Origin: Alistipes sp. UBA934
Lineage (GTDB): Bacteria > Bacteroidota > Bacteroidia > Bacteroidales > Rikenellaceae
Assembly (NCBI GenBank): GCA_002293535.1
Contig: DBDK01000001.1
Span: 51,306 to 115,305, forward strand
DNA: 64,000 bases
Reading direction: 5' to 3'
Positions within the stretch are counted from its first letter, which is position 1, and every line of letters begins with the position of its first letter. The notes beneath the pieces are model-generated. The model saw only the letters and a program-made list of their open reading frames with translations. It searched no databases and was not told the origin of the DNA. Both the position numbers and the translations under genes were made by a program. This document shows positions 18,093 to 27,419 of this stretch, piece by piece.

Positions 18093-19880
18093 TTAATCGT
18101 TAAGTGATTTTGTGATCTTGTCTATGTTCAAACTGCGTGCCATAGCGTCGAAAATGCTGCGATAAGTTCCGCCGGCAATGTGGTGCAATTCGTCGTGGGT
18201 GCCGTGTTCGACGATGCGTCCTTTTTGCATCACGTAAATCATATCACTATCAATGATTTGCGAGATGCTATGTGAGATGATGACAACAGTGCGGTTTTGC
18301 TTGATGGCATCCAGACTTGCCTTGATCTGCTCGGTCGAAATCGCATCGAGGCTTGCGGTGGGCTCGTCGAGGAAAACTATGGGCGGATTCTTAAGGAACA
18401 TACGTGCGATGGCGATTTTTTGTTGCTGGCCGCCGGAAAGACGCATAGCCGAAGTGTCGTAACCATCTGGCAACGACAGGATTTGTTCGTGTAGATAAGC
18501 TTTCCGCGCAGCATCCTCGACTTGAGCCAGCGTTGCATCGGGATTGCCATAACGTATATTTTCGAGCACCGTACCGCTAAAGATGTGGTTCTTTTGCAGC
18601 ACCAGGCCTATGTTATCTCTCAAAGTGTCTGTATCGTAGTCGTTCAGCGACACTCCATCGAGCAGGATCTCGCCCTTGTCCGGAACGTAAAACTTGTCCA
18701 ACAGGTTAATAAGCGTGCTTTTACCGGCGCCCGAAAGCCCCACCAGTGCCGTGATTTTTCCGGGACAAATCTCCATCTTTATGTCAAAAAGTGTCGGTTC
18801 CGCGTTGTCGGGATAGGTGAAATACACATCACGTATCGAGAAATGGCCATTGACCTTAACCGGTTTATAATCCCCCGACGGTTCGATCTCGCGGTCGGCG
18901 TTCAGCGTGTCGAAAAAGCTCTCCGAGTATATCAGCGCATCATTCATCTGGTCGTAGATGCGGTGCAGTTGGCGGATCGGGGCAGTAACGTTGTTGAAAA
19001 GCAAGATGTGGAACATTATCGCACCGATCGTCATCTGTCCGGTAAGTACCAGATAGGCAGTGAGGATGATGATCACCACGACCCCGAATTGCTCGATGAA
19101 ACTCTTCAGACCGTCGAACAGGAAGTTGATTCGGCGCGTTTTCATCTGGGCCTCGGTGAGATCGAGCTGCAGGCCCAGCTGTTTCCGTGCCTCAAGTTCT
19201 TCACTTGTAAACGATTTGATGACCGTAATGGAGTCGAAAATACTGAGGATGCCCTGGCTTTTCACCTCGCGTAAGTCCTTGATGTTGCGACGCGTACCTT
19301 TCAGTTTATTGGCCTGGGACGTGCTTGCCCAAAAGTAGACAGGCACTATACAAAGCCCCACGAGACCGACCCAAAAGTTGGCTTGGAACATCATAACAAG
19401 CGCCACAATGGAAGATGCGAACAGTGGCAGAATGTCAATAAAGAAGCTCTGGACTAACTTCGAAAGGCTCTCGATTCCTCGGTCGATTCGAGTCTGGAGC
19501 TTGCCCGACTGGTTCCCGCTCGTTGTAAAGAAAGCCAGCCTATAGGTCATCACCTTCTCGATCACCGCTTGCGCCAGATCTCTCGACACGAAGATTCTCA
19601 GTTTCTCGCCATAGAGTTTTTGCCCATATTGGATAACAGCGCTTACGAGTTCCTTGCCGATGAGTATTACTGTGATAATCAGCAGAATATGCATCCCCTC
19701 GGCCAATCCCTTATGGGCTTCGAGCAGCGCTGCAATTTGATCCACCGCATAGCGCAACACCCAAGCATTGACCTGCGCCGTTAGCGAGCCCACCAGCGTA
19801 AGGCTCAAGGTCAGCACGACCAGCCACTTATACGGCCGGACGAACGCCCAAATATTTCGCAACAGCGCCCCTAAAGACAT
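18093..19880 (-). CDS. ABC exporter with fused permease and ATPase, MsbA-like
   Basis: 595 residues: six membrane helices (about 1-320) and an ATPase domain with Walker A GLSGAGKST, Q-loop, signature LSGGQQQKIAIA, Walker B IVFLDEPTAS and a switch His in VVIISHS. The length and order fit homodimeric exporters such as MsbA, which flips lipid A-core, but many multidrug and lipid exporters look alike. It follows secDF by 21 bp, which fits an envelope-biogenesis operon. The substrate is inferred only. Confidence 0.8.
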   Translation of the reverse strand: MSLGALLRNIWAFVRPYKWLVVLTLSLTLVGSLTAQVNAWVLRYAVDQIAALLEAHKGLAEGMHILLIITVILIGKELVSAVIQYGQKLYGEKLRIFVSRDLAQAVIEKVMTYRLAFFTTSGNQSGKLQTRIDRGIESLSKLVQSFFIDILPLFASSIVALVMMFQANFWVGLVGLCIVPVYFWASTSQANKLKGTRRNIKDLREVKSQGILSIFDSITVIKSFTSEELEARKQLGLQLDLTEAQMKTRRINFLFDGLKSFIEQFGVVVIIILTAYLVLTGQMTIGAIMFHILLFNNVTAPIRQLHRIYDQMNDALIYSESFFDTLNADREIEPSGDYKPVKVNGHFSIRDVYFTYPDNAEPTLFDIKMEICPGKITALVGLSGAGKSTLINLLDKFYVPDKGEILLDGVSLNDYDTDTLRDNIGLVLQKNHIFSGTVLENIRYGNPDATLAQVEDAARKAYLHEQILSLPDGYDTSAMRLSGGQQQKIAIARMFLKNPPIVFLDEPTASLDAISTEQIKASLDAIKQNRTVVIISHSISQIIDSDMIYVMQKGRIVEHGTHDELHHIAGGTYRSIFDAMARSLNIDKITKSLND

Positions 19881-19901
19881 CGCTCCGGGCCTCCGCGCCC
19901 G

Positions 19902-22862
19902 TTATTTCTTTTTCTTAACCTCGCCGTTCTTCATCATATCGTAAGCAACCGGCGTGGCCACAAATACCGAAGAGTAGGTTCCCACGACGACCCCGACCAA
20001 CAGCGCAAGGATGAACCCGCGTATCACCGTACCACCGAACAGGAAGATGGCCAACAGTGTAACAAGAGTAGTTCCCGATGCGTTCAGTGTACGTCCAAGG
20101 GTCGAGTTGATGGCGCCGTTGATATTATCGTACATCGAGCGTTTCGGATAGAGTGTTCGGTATTCGCGGATACGGTCGAAGATCACCACCGTATCGTTGA
20201 TCGAATAACCGATAATGGTCAGGATCGCCGCAATAAACGACTGGTCGATTTCGAGTGAAAACGGGAACACGCCCCAGAATAGCGAAAACAGTCCGAATAC
20301 GATTATTGCATTGTGTGTCAGTGAAATCACCGCACCCATACCCCATTGCCAGTTGCGGAAGCGCATCAGGATGTATAATCCGATCGCTAAAAGGCTCAGG
20401 ATTACAGCCCAGGTAGCTTTTACCGTAATCTCGTTGGCCACACTTGGGCCCACCTTGTCACTCTGGATCACACCATAGATAACCTCCTGAGTACTATTGA
20501 ACTGATCGAGTGTCAGCGGCGTTGCGAAGAGCGGATTTAGCGCTTCCCACAGCAGTTCGTTCACCTTTGCGGTAGCCTCGTCGCTATCGTCGTCGAACAG
20601 ATACTGGGTCATAATTCGCTTGTCGGTGCCTTCGGTGCCGTAAGTTTTAACCTCGAAACTCTGTTCGGCACCCTCGGAAACAGAATCCAGAGCCGTACGA
20701 ACCTCTTCGTCGCTCACCTGCCGGTCGAAATGCACAACATAAGCGCGGCCTCCGGTGAAATCGACACCCATATTGAATCCTCTCGTGAATATCGATACGA
20801 ACGTGATCAGGATCAGCACGCCGGAGATAATATACGAGTATTTACGTTTTCCGATGAAATCGAATTTTGTGTTGGTGAGGAAGTTCACGTTCCACTTGTG
20901 CGAGAAGCTCACGTTTTTGCCTTTCGAAACGCGACCGTCGATCAGCAGTCTCGTGATAAAGATCGAAGTTCCCAACGAGGTCAGGATACCTATAATAAGA
21001 GTGGTTGCAAAACCTTGTACGGGGCCTGTCCCGAAGATAAAGAGCACGATACCGGTGATGATGGTCGTCAGCTGGCCGTCGATGATAGCCGACATAGCGT
21101 TCTTGTAGCCCTCTACTACCGCGAGTCCGAGCCCCTTACCAGCTCTCAATTCCTCCTTGATACGCTCATAGATAATCACATTGGCATCCACTGCCATACC
21201 CATCGTCAGCACGATACCGGCGATACCCGGCAGAGTGAGCACAGCACCGAACGAAACCAGCACTCCGAACAGCAGGAACACGTTCAAGATCAGTGCGACA
21301 GACGAATACCAGCCGCCCCTGTTATAGTAGAGACACATATACAGGAGCACCAACACGAATGCGAGCAGGAACGAAGTCATTCCCGAATTGATCGAATCCT
21401 GACCCAGCGACGGGCCCACAACCTGGTCTTGTATGATGCTTGCCGGAGCAGGTAATTTACCCGATTCCAGTACGTTAGCAAGGTCGGTCGCTTCCTGAAT
21501 GGTAAATTCGCCAGAAATTTGCGAGCGTCCTCCGGTGATCTCGTCATTGACCACGGGAGCCGAATAGACATAACCGTCGAGGACAATAGCGATACACTTC
21601 CCGATATTGTCGCGCGTCAGGTTTGCCCAGGCGCGTGCGCCGGTCGAGTTCATCGCCATATCTACTTCAGCGTTCGAACCCTGCTGGCCGAAAGATCCTG
21701 TCGCATTGGTGATTACACCGCCATCCAGCGGGGCTTTCCCATCCCTTGTATTGGCGTTGATCGCATAGAGTTGAAACAGACCCGAAGCCTCATCGACAGG
21801 CTTCACACCCCACATCAGACGCAATTCTCTCGGCAACACGGAGCGAACCTGTGTCATCGCAAAGTAATCGTTCACAGCGGCAGTATCCCTCGTTGCAGCC
21901 ATCCCCACAACGGGGCCACGAACATTAGGACCAATGGGTATCAGTTTAGAGAATAAGTCGTTACGGTCGGTATCGGGAACAAGGTCGTTTGTCACACCGG
22001 CCGCAGCGATCTCGTCGAGAATGTCAGGGTCGGAAACTTCGACTTCCGGTTCTTCGAGCACAACCTCTTCCTCGACAACATCTTGTTCTGCGTTAGCCTG
22101 TCTCGCTGTGGCCGTTGCCACCAATCGCGCCACTTCGTCGTTTGCCTGAAGCAGGGCAGGGAAAATCTCGTTGTTGTCGAACGTTGCCCAAAATTCGAGT
22201 GATGCCGTTCCTTGCAGCAGTTTACGCACACGTTCGGGTTCTTTCACACCCGGAAGTTCGATCAGCACACGCCCGTTATCCAGTCTTTGTATATTGGGGT
22301 TGGCCACACCAAAGCGGTCGATACGGTTGCGTAGCACGTTGAACGAGTTGGAGATAGCACCGTCGGTCTGTTCCCTGAGGACTCTCATCACATCTTCGTT
22401 CGAGCTCGTGGGCAGAATTTGCTCCTTAAGGTCTGGAGTATTGAAGATATATGCCAGCGGCTGGCCACCGGAAAGGCGGTCATAGGCCCGTGCAAACAGC
22501 GTTATAAAGTCGTCGCTGGAACCTGCCTGTGCAGCTCTTGCCTCGGCTACGGCAGCGTTGAAGACCGGATCCTGACTGTCGTTGGACATCGCCTTGACAA
22601 CATCTTCCACCTTGATCTGCATCATCACGTTCATCCCGCCTCTCAGGTCGAGTCCCAGGTTGATCTCCCTCTCCTGACACTCTTTGTAGGTGAAGCCCAG
22701 ATAGATTTTTTCGTTCCTCAGACTGTCTAAGTATGCCTGTGGGTTTTCTGTTTTTGCTGCTTTTCGTTCTGTGATTTTTGTAGCCAGGGTGAACGACAAT
22801 GAATACGCGCAGGCCAACACTAAGAGTACTGTGATGAGCCTGATAAAGCCTTTGTTTTGCAT
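19902..22862 (-). CDS. secDF: Protein translocase subunit SecDF (fused)
   Basis: 986 residues. The SecD half has an N-terminal membrane anchor, the DLRGGMN motif, a large periplasmic P1 region with an acidic insert (about 270-300), then GQLTTIITGIVLFIFGTGPVQGFA-type membrane helices. The SecF half starts near residue 660 with FTGGRAYVVHF and ends with six helices and a Lys-rich tail. SecDF uses the proton gradient to pull proteins from SecYEG. The fusion is usual in Bacteroidota. A TACTTTTG box lies 39 bp upstream and probably also drives the exporter and DUF937-like genes that follow. Confidence 0.95.
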   Translation of the reverse strand: MQNKGFIRLITVLLVLACAYSLSFTLATKITERKAAKTENPQAYLDSLRNEKIYLGFTYKECQEREINLGLDLRGGMNVMMQIKVEDVVKAMSNDSQDPVFNAAVAEARAAQAGSSDDFITLFARAYDRLSGGQPLAYIFNTPDLKEQILPTSSNEDVMRVLREQTDGAISNSFNVLRNRIDRFGVANPNIQRLDNGRVLIELPGVKEPERVRKLLQGTASLEFWATFDNNEIFPALLQANDEVARLVATATARQANAEQDVVEEEVVLEEPEVEVSDPDILDEIAAAGVTNDLVPDTDRNDLFSKLIPIGPNVRGPVVGMAATRDTAAVNDYFAMTQVRSVLPRELRLMWGVKPVDEASGLFQLYAINANTRDGKAPLDGGVITNATGSFGQQGSNAEVDMAMNSTGARAWANLTRDNIGKCIAIVLDGYVYSAPVVNDEITGGRSQISGEFTIQEATDLANVLESGKLPAPASIIQDQVVGPSLGQDSINSGMTSFLLAFVLVLLYMCLYYNRGGWYSSVALILNVFLLFGVLVSFGAVLTLPGIAGIVLTMGMAVDANVIIYERIKEELRAGKGLGLAVVEGYKNAMSAIIDGQLTTIITGIVLFIFGTGPVQGFATTLIIGILTSLGTSIFITRLLIDGRVSKGKNVSFSHKWNVNFLTNTKFDFIGKRKYSYIISGVLILITFVSIFTRGFNMGVDFTGGRAYVVHFDRQVSDEEVRTALDSVSEGAEQSFEVKTYGTEGTDKRIMTQYLFDDDSDEATAKVNELLWEALNPLFATPLTLDQFNSTQEVIYGVIQSDKVGPSVANEITVKATWAVILSLLAIGLYILMRFRNWQWGMGAVISLTHNAIIVFGLFSLFWGVFPFSLEIDQSFIAAILTIIGYSINDTVVIFDRIREYRTLYPKRSMYDNINGAINSTLGRTLNASGTTLVTLLAIFLFGGTVIRGFILALLVGVVVGTYSSVFVATPVAYDMMKNGEVKKKK

Positions 22863-22901
22863 TTTTATCTAAGTTTTATTGTTGTCCGGATATATAGAGC
22901 G

Positions 22902-22909
22902 CAAAAGTA
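22902..22909 (-). promoter_or_regulatory. -7 box of secDF
   Basis: TACTTTTG on the minus strand, 39 bp before the secDF ATG, in the AT-rich gap between secDF and the methyltransferase gene. Confidence 0.6.
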
Positions 22910-22927
22910 GTAAAAAGTTTTCAAATT

Positions 22928-24343
22928 TTACGGTTTTTCCCAAACAGTTATGCTTTTCCTTAGAGCTATGCGTCCGAATTTTGCCATTTGCTGACTGCTG
23001 TTGCCTTTTTGCTGCTTCAATGAATAGACTTTAACCGACCTGAAACCGATTTGCTCGGCTAATTCTGTCGAAATAAAATCGACGGGGATCACCTCGCCTC
23101 CATAGCGCACATTATCATTTACAAAAGCGACCTTAGCTCCGGACTTACACAGACGAAACAACTCGGCATAAATAAAAGATAGCTCTGTAAAGTAACTGTC
23201 CACCATTCTCAGAATTCCCCTGTTATTTATGTCGCCGTTCTTATTGCGGTCACTTAGAGAGTTTCTAACCTCCGCCAATGCATCGTTTGTTTGGACGATC
23301 GTCATTATTCTATCGAAATCATCCTGTTTATAGTACCCTTTTATGTAGTCTATTTTGGGTTTGTTTTCGACCGTGCAGGAGAGCAATTCCTGTCTGAGAC
23401 ACCTTATTCTCTCATCTGTCACCCCAAGATATGCTAACTCCAGTGCATAAGTTCTGGTGTAGTCATACCGATTGCAATAGGGCGGAGAGGTGATCACGCC
23501 ATCCAATATCTCACTCTGAAGTTTCGGCAATTCGTACAGCGCACTCCCCGCGATGAATTGTAACGTTGAGTCGGCTGGCCTGGGGCTTTTTTGAATCGCA
23601 CAAATGTCATCATAAACGCTTCTCAATTCCTCCAGCAGCAATAGCTTCAGAGCAGGTGGGATCTTATCATAATTCCATCGCAGAAACTGCCCGTCCTTAG
23701 AGGTATAACTAACCCTCTCCAGCGAATTGAGAATACTAAGGGTTACAAGATTTTTCGCGATCCGGGAATGCCTGCTGCCTGCATTCCATTCTGTAAAAAA
23801 AGCAATTTCCCTTTCGGTCGATTCAGGATAAGCCCCATCGGTAATCGTGATATGGTTCGTTAGTTTGGTGTAATTTTCGGGCACTGTCAATTCTTCTATA
23901 TCCGAGATCAGTTGCTCCATCTCCTGCAGATCGTAGTCGAACACTGACTCCTTAGCCTTGATCGCGATTCCTGATATTGGCAGAATATCGAAGCCTATGC
24001 TGTTTACACCTTGCATTTTAGCAACTATAGAGGTCGTCCCGGAGCCAACAAAGGGATCTAATATGGTATCACCCGCTTTAATGTTAAACTCCTTCAGCAG
24101 ACGTTCTACTAAATCGGCGGAAAATCCCTCTCGATACTTCAGCCAACGGTGCAGATTATCCTTTTTACTCAGTTGATAACTTACGCTTTGTCTGCTAATA
24201 TCATTAGACACGACCAGTGTTCCGATCAACCGCCTCTCCAATTCCTTTCGGGCGGATTGCCGACTGAAATCGCCGGCCGAGAAGTTCTCTATCTGCCACT
24301 TGTCAGCAATAGGAGGCAGCTCGAATAAATTAAGCTGTCTCAT
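22928..24343 (-). CDS. Type II DNA methyltransferase, probably N4-cytosine (M.AvaI-like)
   Basis: 471 residues. The SAM-binding motif I, DPFVGSGTT, is near residue 96 and the catalytic motif IV, TSPPYCNRYDY, near residue 297. T-S-P-P-Y is the usual form for N4-cytosine enzymes. The final part (WEKP) follows a VKVYSLKQQKGNSSQ segment. It overlaps the endonuclease gene by ATGA at 24340-24343, so endonuclease and methylase are translationally coupled, endonuclease first. The pair is AT-richer than the flanking secDF and dnaK. The target CYCGRG is inferred from the endonuclease family and from the scarcity of that site in this window. Confidence 0.85.
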   Translation of the reverse strand: MRQLNLFELPPIADKWQIENFSAGDFSRQSARKELERRLIGTLVVSNDISRQSVSYQLSKKDNLHRWLKYREGFSADLVERLLKEFNIKAGDTILDPFVGSGTTSIVAKMQGVNSIGFDILPISGIAIKAKESVFDYDLQEMEQLISDIEELTVPENYTKLTNHITITDGAYPESTEREIAFFTEWNAGSRHSRIAKNLVTLSILNSLERVSYTSKDGQFLRWNYDKIPPALKLLLLEELRSVYDDICAIQKSPRPADSTLQFIAGSALYELPKLQSEILDGVITSPPYCNRYDYTRTYALELAYLGVTDERIRCLRQELLSCTVENKPKIDYIKGYYKQDDFDRIMTIVQTNDALAEVRNSLSDRNKNGDINNRGILRMVDSYFTELSFIYAELFRLCKSGAKVAFVNDNVRYGGEVIPVDFISTELAEQIGFRSVKVYSLKQQKGNSSQQMAKFGRIALRKSITVWEKP

Positions 24344-25230
24344 AACTTCAAGAGCCAGTCACAATAATTCACCAACTGCCCCTCGACGGTGAGATTTGCG
24401 GCACAGGAAAGGGTTCCCTTGCTGAGTTGAGCGAAGATTTCGTCTGCCATCTTCTTTTCTATGGCTGCGGCAACGAAGGAGGTATCGATCTTAAGACCTT
24501 CCTTGGCAAAAGACTCTCTGATTCGATCGAGTGCCGTGTTTCCGGTTTTCCAATGTTCGTCTGCACCGGCCGGATCGATGCCTCCCTTGAGTTCGCCCAA
24601 CATCAATACTCTACCCTCGGTGTCGAAAAGACATATATCGACATTGTTCTTTACGATCGGGATATTCTTATTGAAGTATAATATACGATCCTTCCAAGAC
24701 AGCGCCTTGAGGCGTTCCTCTATCCCAAAATCATTTTCGGGTCTCTTTTGCCACTTTTTATTTTCACCACACCATTTGTAGTCGATATTCGAGACTGTCA
24801 GGTTTGAAAGAAGTGTTCTTATAAGCCTCTGCTGAGCCAGAATGCCAACCAGATTACGCATAGAACCGCCCAACGAATCTCCCTTTATCAGCAAATAACG
24901 GTAAACAAGTTCATCAATAAAATACTCACCAGCAGGTTCTAAAAAATTGTCTATTAAACTTTGGACAGCCTCTTTTTTATCTTCAACAGTAAAGTAGTTA
25001 AGAGCCTTATCCGACAAACCCGCCGCCGAGAGAAGCGCCGATTGAATTTCCGAGATATTCAATAACTCTTTTGCCGTCGTCGCTCTTAACGCTAAAGTTT
25101 TGAGCGATTTGGCGCTTTCAATAATCGGAGTGGAGCGGCGATTTTTCTCCAACGCAAAACCCACAAAACCTGCCCGCGTTTGCTCGCGGGAGGTAACCAA
25201 ATCCTCAGGACTTTTGATGAAATTCTGCAT
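24340..25230 (-). CDS. Type II restriction endonuclease, AvaI/BsoBI-like
   Basis: 296 residues from the ATG at 25228-25230, chosen because TATCTTTG lies 5 bp upstream; a longer frame from 25266 would run through that promoter. The segment GELKGGIDPAGADEHWKTG with an upstream NVDICLF gives the D...ExK arrangement of a PD-(D/E)XK nuclease and, from memory, matches the AvaI/BsoBI family, which cuts CYCGRG. The rest is alpha-helical without recognisable domains. The methylase gene follows in ATGA overlap. No C-protein or vsr gene is seen. Confidence 0.85.
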   Translation of the reverse strand: MQNFIKSPEDLVTSREQTRAGFVGFALEKNRRSTPIIESAKSLKTLALRATTAKELLNISEIQSALLSAAGLSDKALNYFTVEDKKEAVQSLIDNFLEPAGEYFIDELVYRYLLIKGDSLGGSMRNLVGILAQQRLIRTLLSNLTVSNIDYKWCGENKKWQKRPENDFGIEERLKALSWKDRILYFNKNIPIVKNNVDICLFDTEGRVLMLGELKGGIDPAGADEHWKTGNTALDRIRESFAKEGLKIDTSFVAAAIEKKMADEIFAQLSKGTLSCAANLTVEGQLVNYCDWLLKL

Positions 25231-25235
25231 CCCTG

Positions 25236-25243
25236 CAAAGATA
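25236..25243 (-). promoter_or_regulatory. -7 box of the restriction-modification operon
   Basis: TATCTTTG on the minus strand, 5 bp before the endonuclease ATG and directly after the T run of the dnaK terminator. Endonuclease and methylase therefore appear to share one near-leaderless transcript. Confidence 0.65.
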
Positions 25244-25244
25244 C

Positions 25245-25280
25245 AAAAAAAGAACGAGCCCCGCAAGGCCCGCCCTTTTT
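25245..25280 (-). terminator. Terminator of dnaK
   Basis: On the minus strand AAAAAGGGCGGGCC, loop TTGC region, then GGGGCTCGTTC and seven T. The stem contains several G-T pairs but is long and ends in a clear T run, 29 bp after the dnaK stop. Confidence 0.75.
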
Positions 25281-25308
25281 GATTCTTCTTAGTTACCTTC
25301 CCTCGCGC

Positions 25309-27222
25309 TTAGTTTACCTCCTCAAACTCGACGTCGGTAACGTTGTCGCCATCCGAAGAGCCTGAACCCGAAGCGCCCGCTCCGCCTGAAGACTCGCCAC
25401 CGGGCTGCTGCTGATCCTGCTGACCGGCAGCATACATCTCCTGACTGGCAGCCTGCCAAGCGTCGTTGAGTTGCTTGGTGAAGCGGTCGATATCGTCCAG
25501 ATTGGCTGCCTTGTGGGCCTCCTTGAGCCCACCGAGAGCAGTTTCTATCGCGCCTTTTTTATCGGCGGAAATCTTGTCTCCATACTCGGCCAGTTGCTTC
25601 TCGGTGCTGAAGATCATCGAGTCGGCAGCGTTTACCTTATCCACCTTTTCGCGTTCTGCACGGTCGGCGGATTCATTGGCTTTTGCTTCGTTACGCATCC
25701 GTTCGATCTCCTGATCGGTCAGGCCGCTCGACGCTTCGATTCTGATCTTCTGCTCCTTGCCGGTGCCTTTGTCCTTGGCGCTGACGTTAAGGATTCCGTT
25801 GGCGTCGATATCGAATGTTACCTCCACCTGGGGCACACCTCTCGGAGCCGCCGGTATTCCGTCCAAGTGGAAACGACCGATACTCTTGTTGTCGCGTGCC
25901 ATCGGGCGTTCTCCCTGTAATATATTGATCTCCACCGAGGGTTGATTGTCCGCCGCGGTCGAGAAGGTCTCGCTCTTGCGCGTCGGGATGGTCGTGTTAG
26001 CGTCGATCAATCTCGTGAAAACACCGCCCAAAGTTTCGATACCCAACGACAGCGGAGTCACATCCAGCAGCAGTACATCCTTCACTTCGCCCGTGAGCAC
26101 ACCCCCCTGAATAGCAGCACCGATCGCCACAACTTCGTCGGGATTCACACCCTTACTGGGTGCCTTGCCGAAAATCTCTTCGACCTTTTTTTGGATCGCC
26201 GGAATACGCGTCGAACCTCCCACGAGAATCACTTCGTCTATGTCGCTCGCCTTCAGGCCGGCATCTTTCAGCGCCTTTTCGCACGGCGCAATGCTTCTCT
26301 TAATAAGGCTGTCGGCCAGTTGCTCGAACTTCGCACGGGTCAGCGTCACCACCAAGTGCTGCGGAGTGCCGTTCACGGGAGCAATATAAGGCAGATTGAT
26401 CTCTGTCGAGACGCTGCTCGAAAGTTCTATCTTGGCCTTCTCGGCTGCTTCTTTCAAACGCTGCAGAGCCATCGGATCTTTGCGCAGGTCGATCTTATGC
26501 TCGCTCTCGAACGTTTGCGCCAAAAAGTCGATTATCACGTGGTCGAAGTCGTCTCCTCCCAGATGGGTGTCGCCATTGGTGGATTTAACTTCGAACACAC
26601 CGTCACCCAGCTCCAGTATCGAGATGTCGAACGTACCACCACCGAGGTCATACACTGCGATCTTCTTGTCACCGGTAGCCTTATCCAGCCCGTAAGCCAG
26701 CGCAGCAGCAGTAGGTTCGTTGATGATTCGGCTCACCTTCAAACCTGCAATTTCGCCTGCCTCTTTTGTCGCCTGACGCTGCGAGTCACTAAAATATGCC
26801 GGCACAGTGATCACTGCCTCCGTCACGCTCGTACCCAAATAATCTTCGGCCGTCTTTTTCATCTTTTGCAGAATCATCGCCGAGATCTCCTGCGGGGTGT
26901 ATTCGCGCCCATCGACCTCCACACGTGGTGTGTTGTTTGCACCACGAACCACCTTATAAGGTACACGCTCTATGTCGCTTTTTACCTGATCGTAAGTTTC
27001 TCCCATAAAACGCTTGATCGAAAAGATCGTACGTTCCGGATTTGTAATTGCCTGACGTTTTGCAGGCTCGCCCACCTTGCGTTCGCCACCATCCGTGAAA
27101 GCAACGATCGAAGGAGTAGTTCTGTGACCTTCGCTGTTGGGTATCACCACGGGCTCCGCGCCCTCCATCACCGCAACGCACGAGTTGGTCGTTCCAAGGT
27201 CTATTCCAATAATTTTTCCCAT
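25309..27222 (-). CDS. dnaK: Chaperone DnaK (Hsp70)
   Basis: 637 residues, full length. The N-terminus GKIIGIDLGTTNSCVAV is the phosphate-1 motif; YDLGGGTFDISIL (phosphate 2) and VILVGGSTRIPAIQK (adenosine motif) follow. The linker DVLLLDVTPLSLGIET, the beta-sandwich substrate domain and a helical lid come next, with a Gln/Gly/Ser-rich tail ending DVEFEEVN. It folds proteins with DnaJ and GrpE, which are not in this window. No TAnnTTTG box is found in the upstream gap, which instead carries two inverted repeats (27293-27307 and 27338-27354), so control may differ from that of the housekeeping genes. Confidence 0.97.
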   Translation of the reverse strand: MGKIIGIDLGTTNSCVAVMEGAEPVVIPNSEGHRTTPSIVAFTDGGERKVGEPAKRQAITNPERTIFSIKRFMGETYDQVKSDIERVPYKVVRGANNTPRVEVDGREYTPQEISAMILQKMKKTAEDYLGTSVTEAVITVPAYFSDSQRQATKEAGEIAGLKVSRIINEPTAAALAYGLDKATGDKKIAVYDLGGGTFDISILELGDGVFEVKSTNGDTHLGGDDFDHVIIDFLAQTFESEHKIDLRKDPMALQRLKEAAEKAKIELSSSVSTEINLPYIAPVNGTPQHLVVTLTRAKFEQLADSLIKRSIAPCEKALKDAGLKASDIDEVILVGGSTRIPAIQKKVEEIFGKAPSKGVNPDEVVAIGAAIQGGVLTGEVKDVLLLDVTPLSLGIETLGGVFTRLIDANTTIPTRKSETFSTAADNQPSVEINILQGERPMARDNKSIGRFHLDGIPAAPRGVPQVEVTFDIDANGILNVSAKDKGTGKEQKIRIEASSGLTDQEIERMRNEAKANESADRAEREKVDKVNAADSMIFSTEKQLAEYGDKISADKKGAIETALGGLKEAHKAANLDDIDRFTKQLNDAWQAASQEMYAAGQQDQQQPGGESSGGAGASGSGSSDGDNVTDVEFEEVN

Positions 27223-27292
27223 AGTTTTTTGATTTTATAACGATTTTGTTGGTGCTTCTATTGCCTGCAAACCGTGTGCCAATCGTACTTTG

Positions 27293-27307
27293 CTGACATT
27301 TTGTCAG
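27293..27307. promoter_or_regulatory. Inverted repeat in the dnaK upstream region, possible operator
   Basis: Arms CTGACA and TGTCAG are perfect, with a 3-bp spacer. Its ATTTTGTCA core recurs at 27339-27347. It lies about 70 bp upstream of the dnaK ATG. Confidence 0.35.
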
Positions 27308-27337
27308 TTTTGTGTCGGACGCGTGGCAGGCCGTAAT

Positions 27338-27354
27338 AATTTTGTCACAAAATT
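27338..27354. promoter_or_regulatory. 17-bp perfect inverted repeat overlapping the -33 box of the small HTH gene
   Basis: AATTTTGT-C-ACAAAATT is perfectly symmetric. Its right end overlaps the TTTG (27353-27356) that stands 20 bp before the -7-like TAATTTCG (27377-27384). The placement suits an operator for the gene at 27420. Confidence 0.4.
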
Positions 27355-27376
27355 TGGCGGTGTCGATTTTTATGTT

Positions 27377-27384
27377 TAATTTCG
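27377..27384 (+). promoter_or_regulatory. Probable -7 box of the small HTH gene
   Basis: TAATTTCG, one base from consensus, with a -33 TTTG at 27353-27356 and a 20-bp spacer, the spacing seen at the two tRNA promoters in this window. It ends 35 bp before the ATG at 27420. Confidence 0.5.
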
Positions 27385-27419
27385 TTACATCACTCGAACA
27401 CCTAAAACACATTAAAGAT

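Noticed and set aside
18522..19274. 250-codon open frame on the plus strand
   Set aside because: Antisense to the MsbA-like exporter, whose motifs are complete on the other strand.
20730..21455. 241-codon open frame on the plus strand
   Set aside because: Antisense to secDF; His/Asp-rich with no sign of coding selection.
22928..25230. Recent horizontal arrival of the restriction-modification pair, suggested by AT-rich composition
   Set aside because: The near-absence of the expected target in the window implies a long residence or a long history of similar systems, so recent transfer is not claimed.
25942..27240. 432-codon open frame on the plus strand
   Set aside because: It is antisense to dnaK. 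Long open antisense frames are a known by-product of dnaK codon use; the product has no recognisable fold and no promoter.
27312..27419. Longer start for the small HTH protein
   Set aside because: The extension would include the palindrome and the promoter and has no similarity to the family, which starts MVITFNEL.
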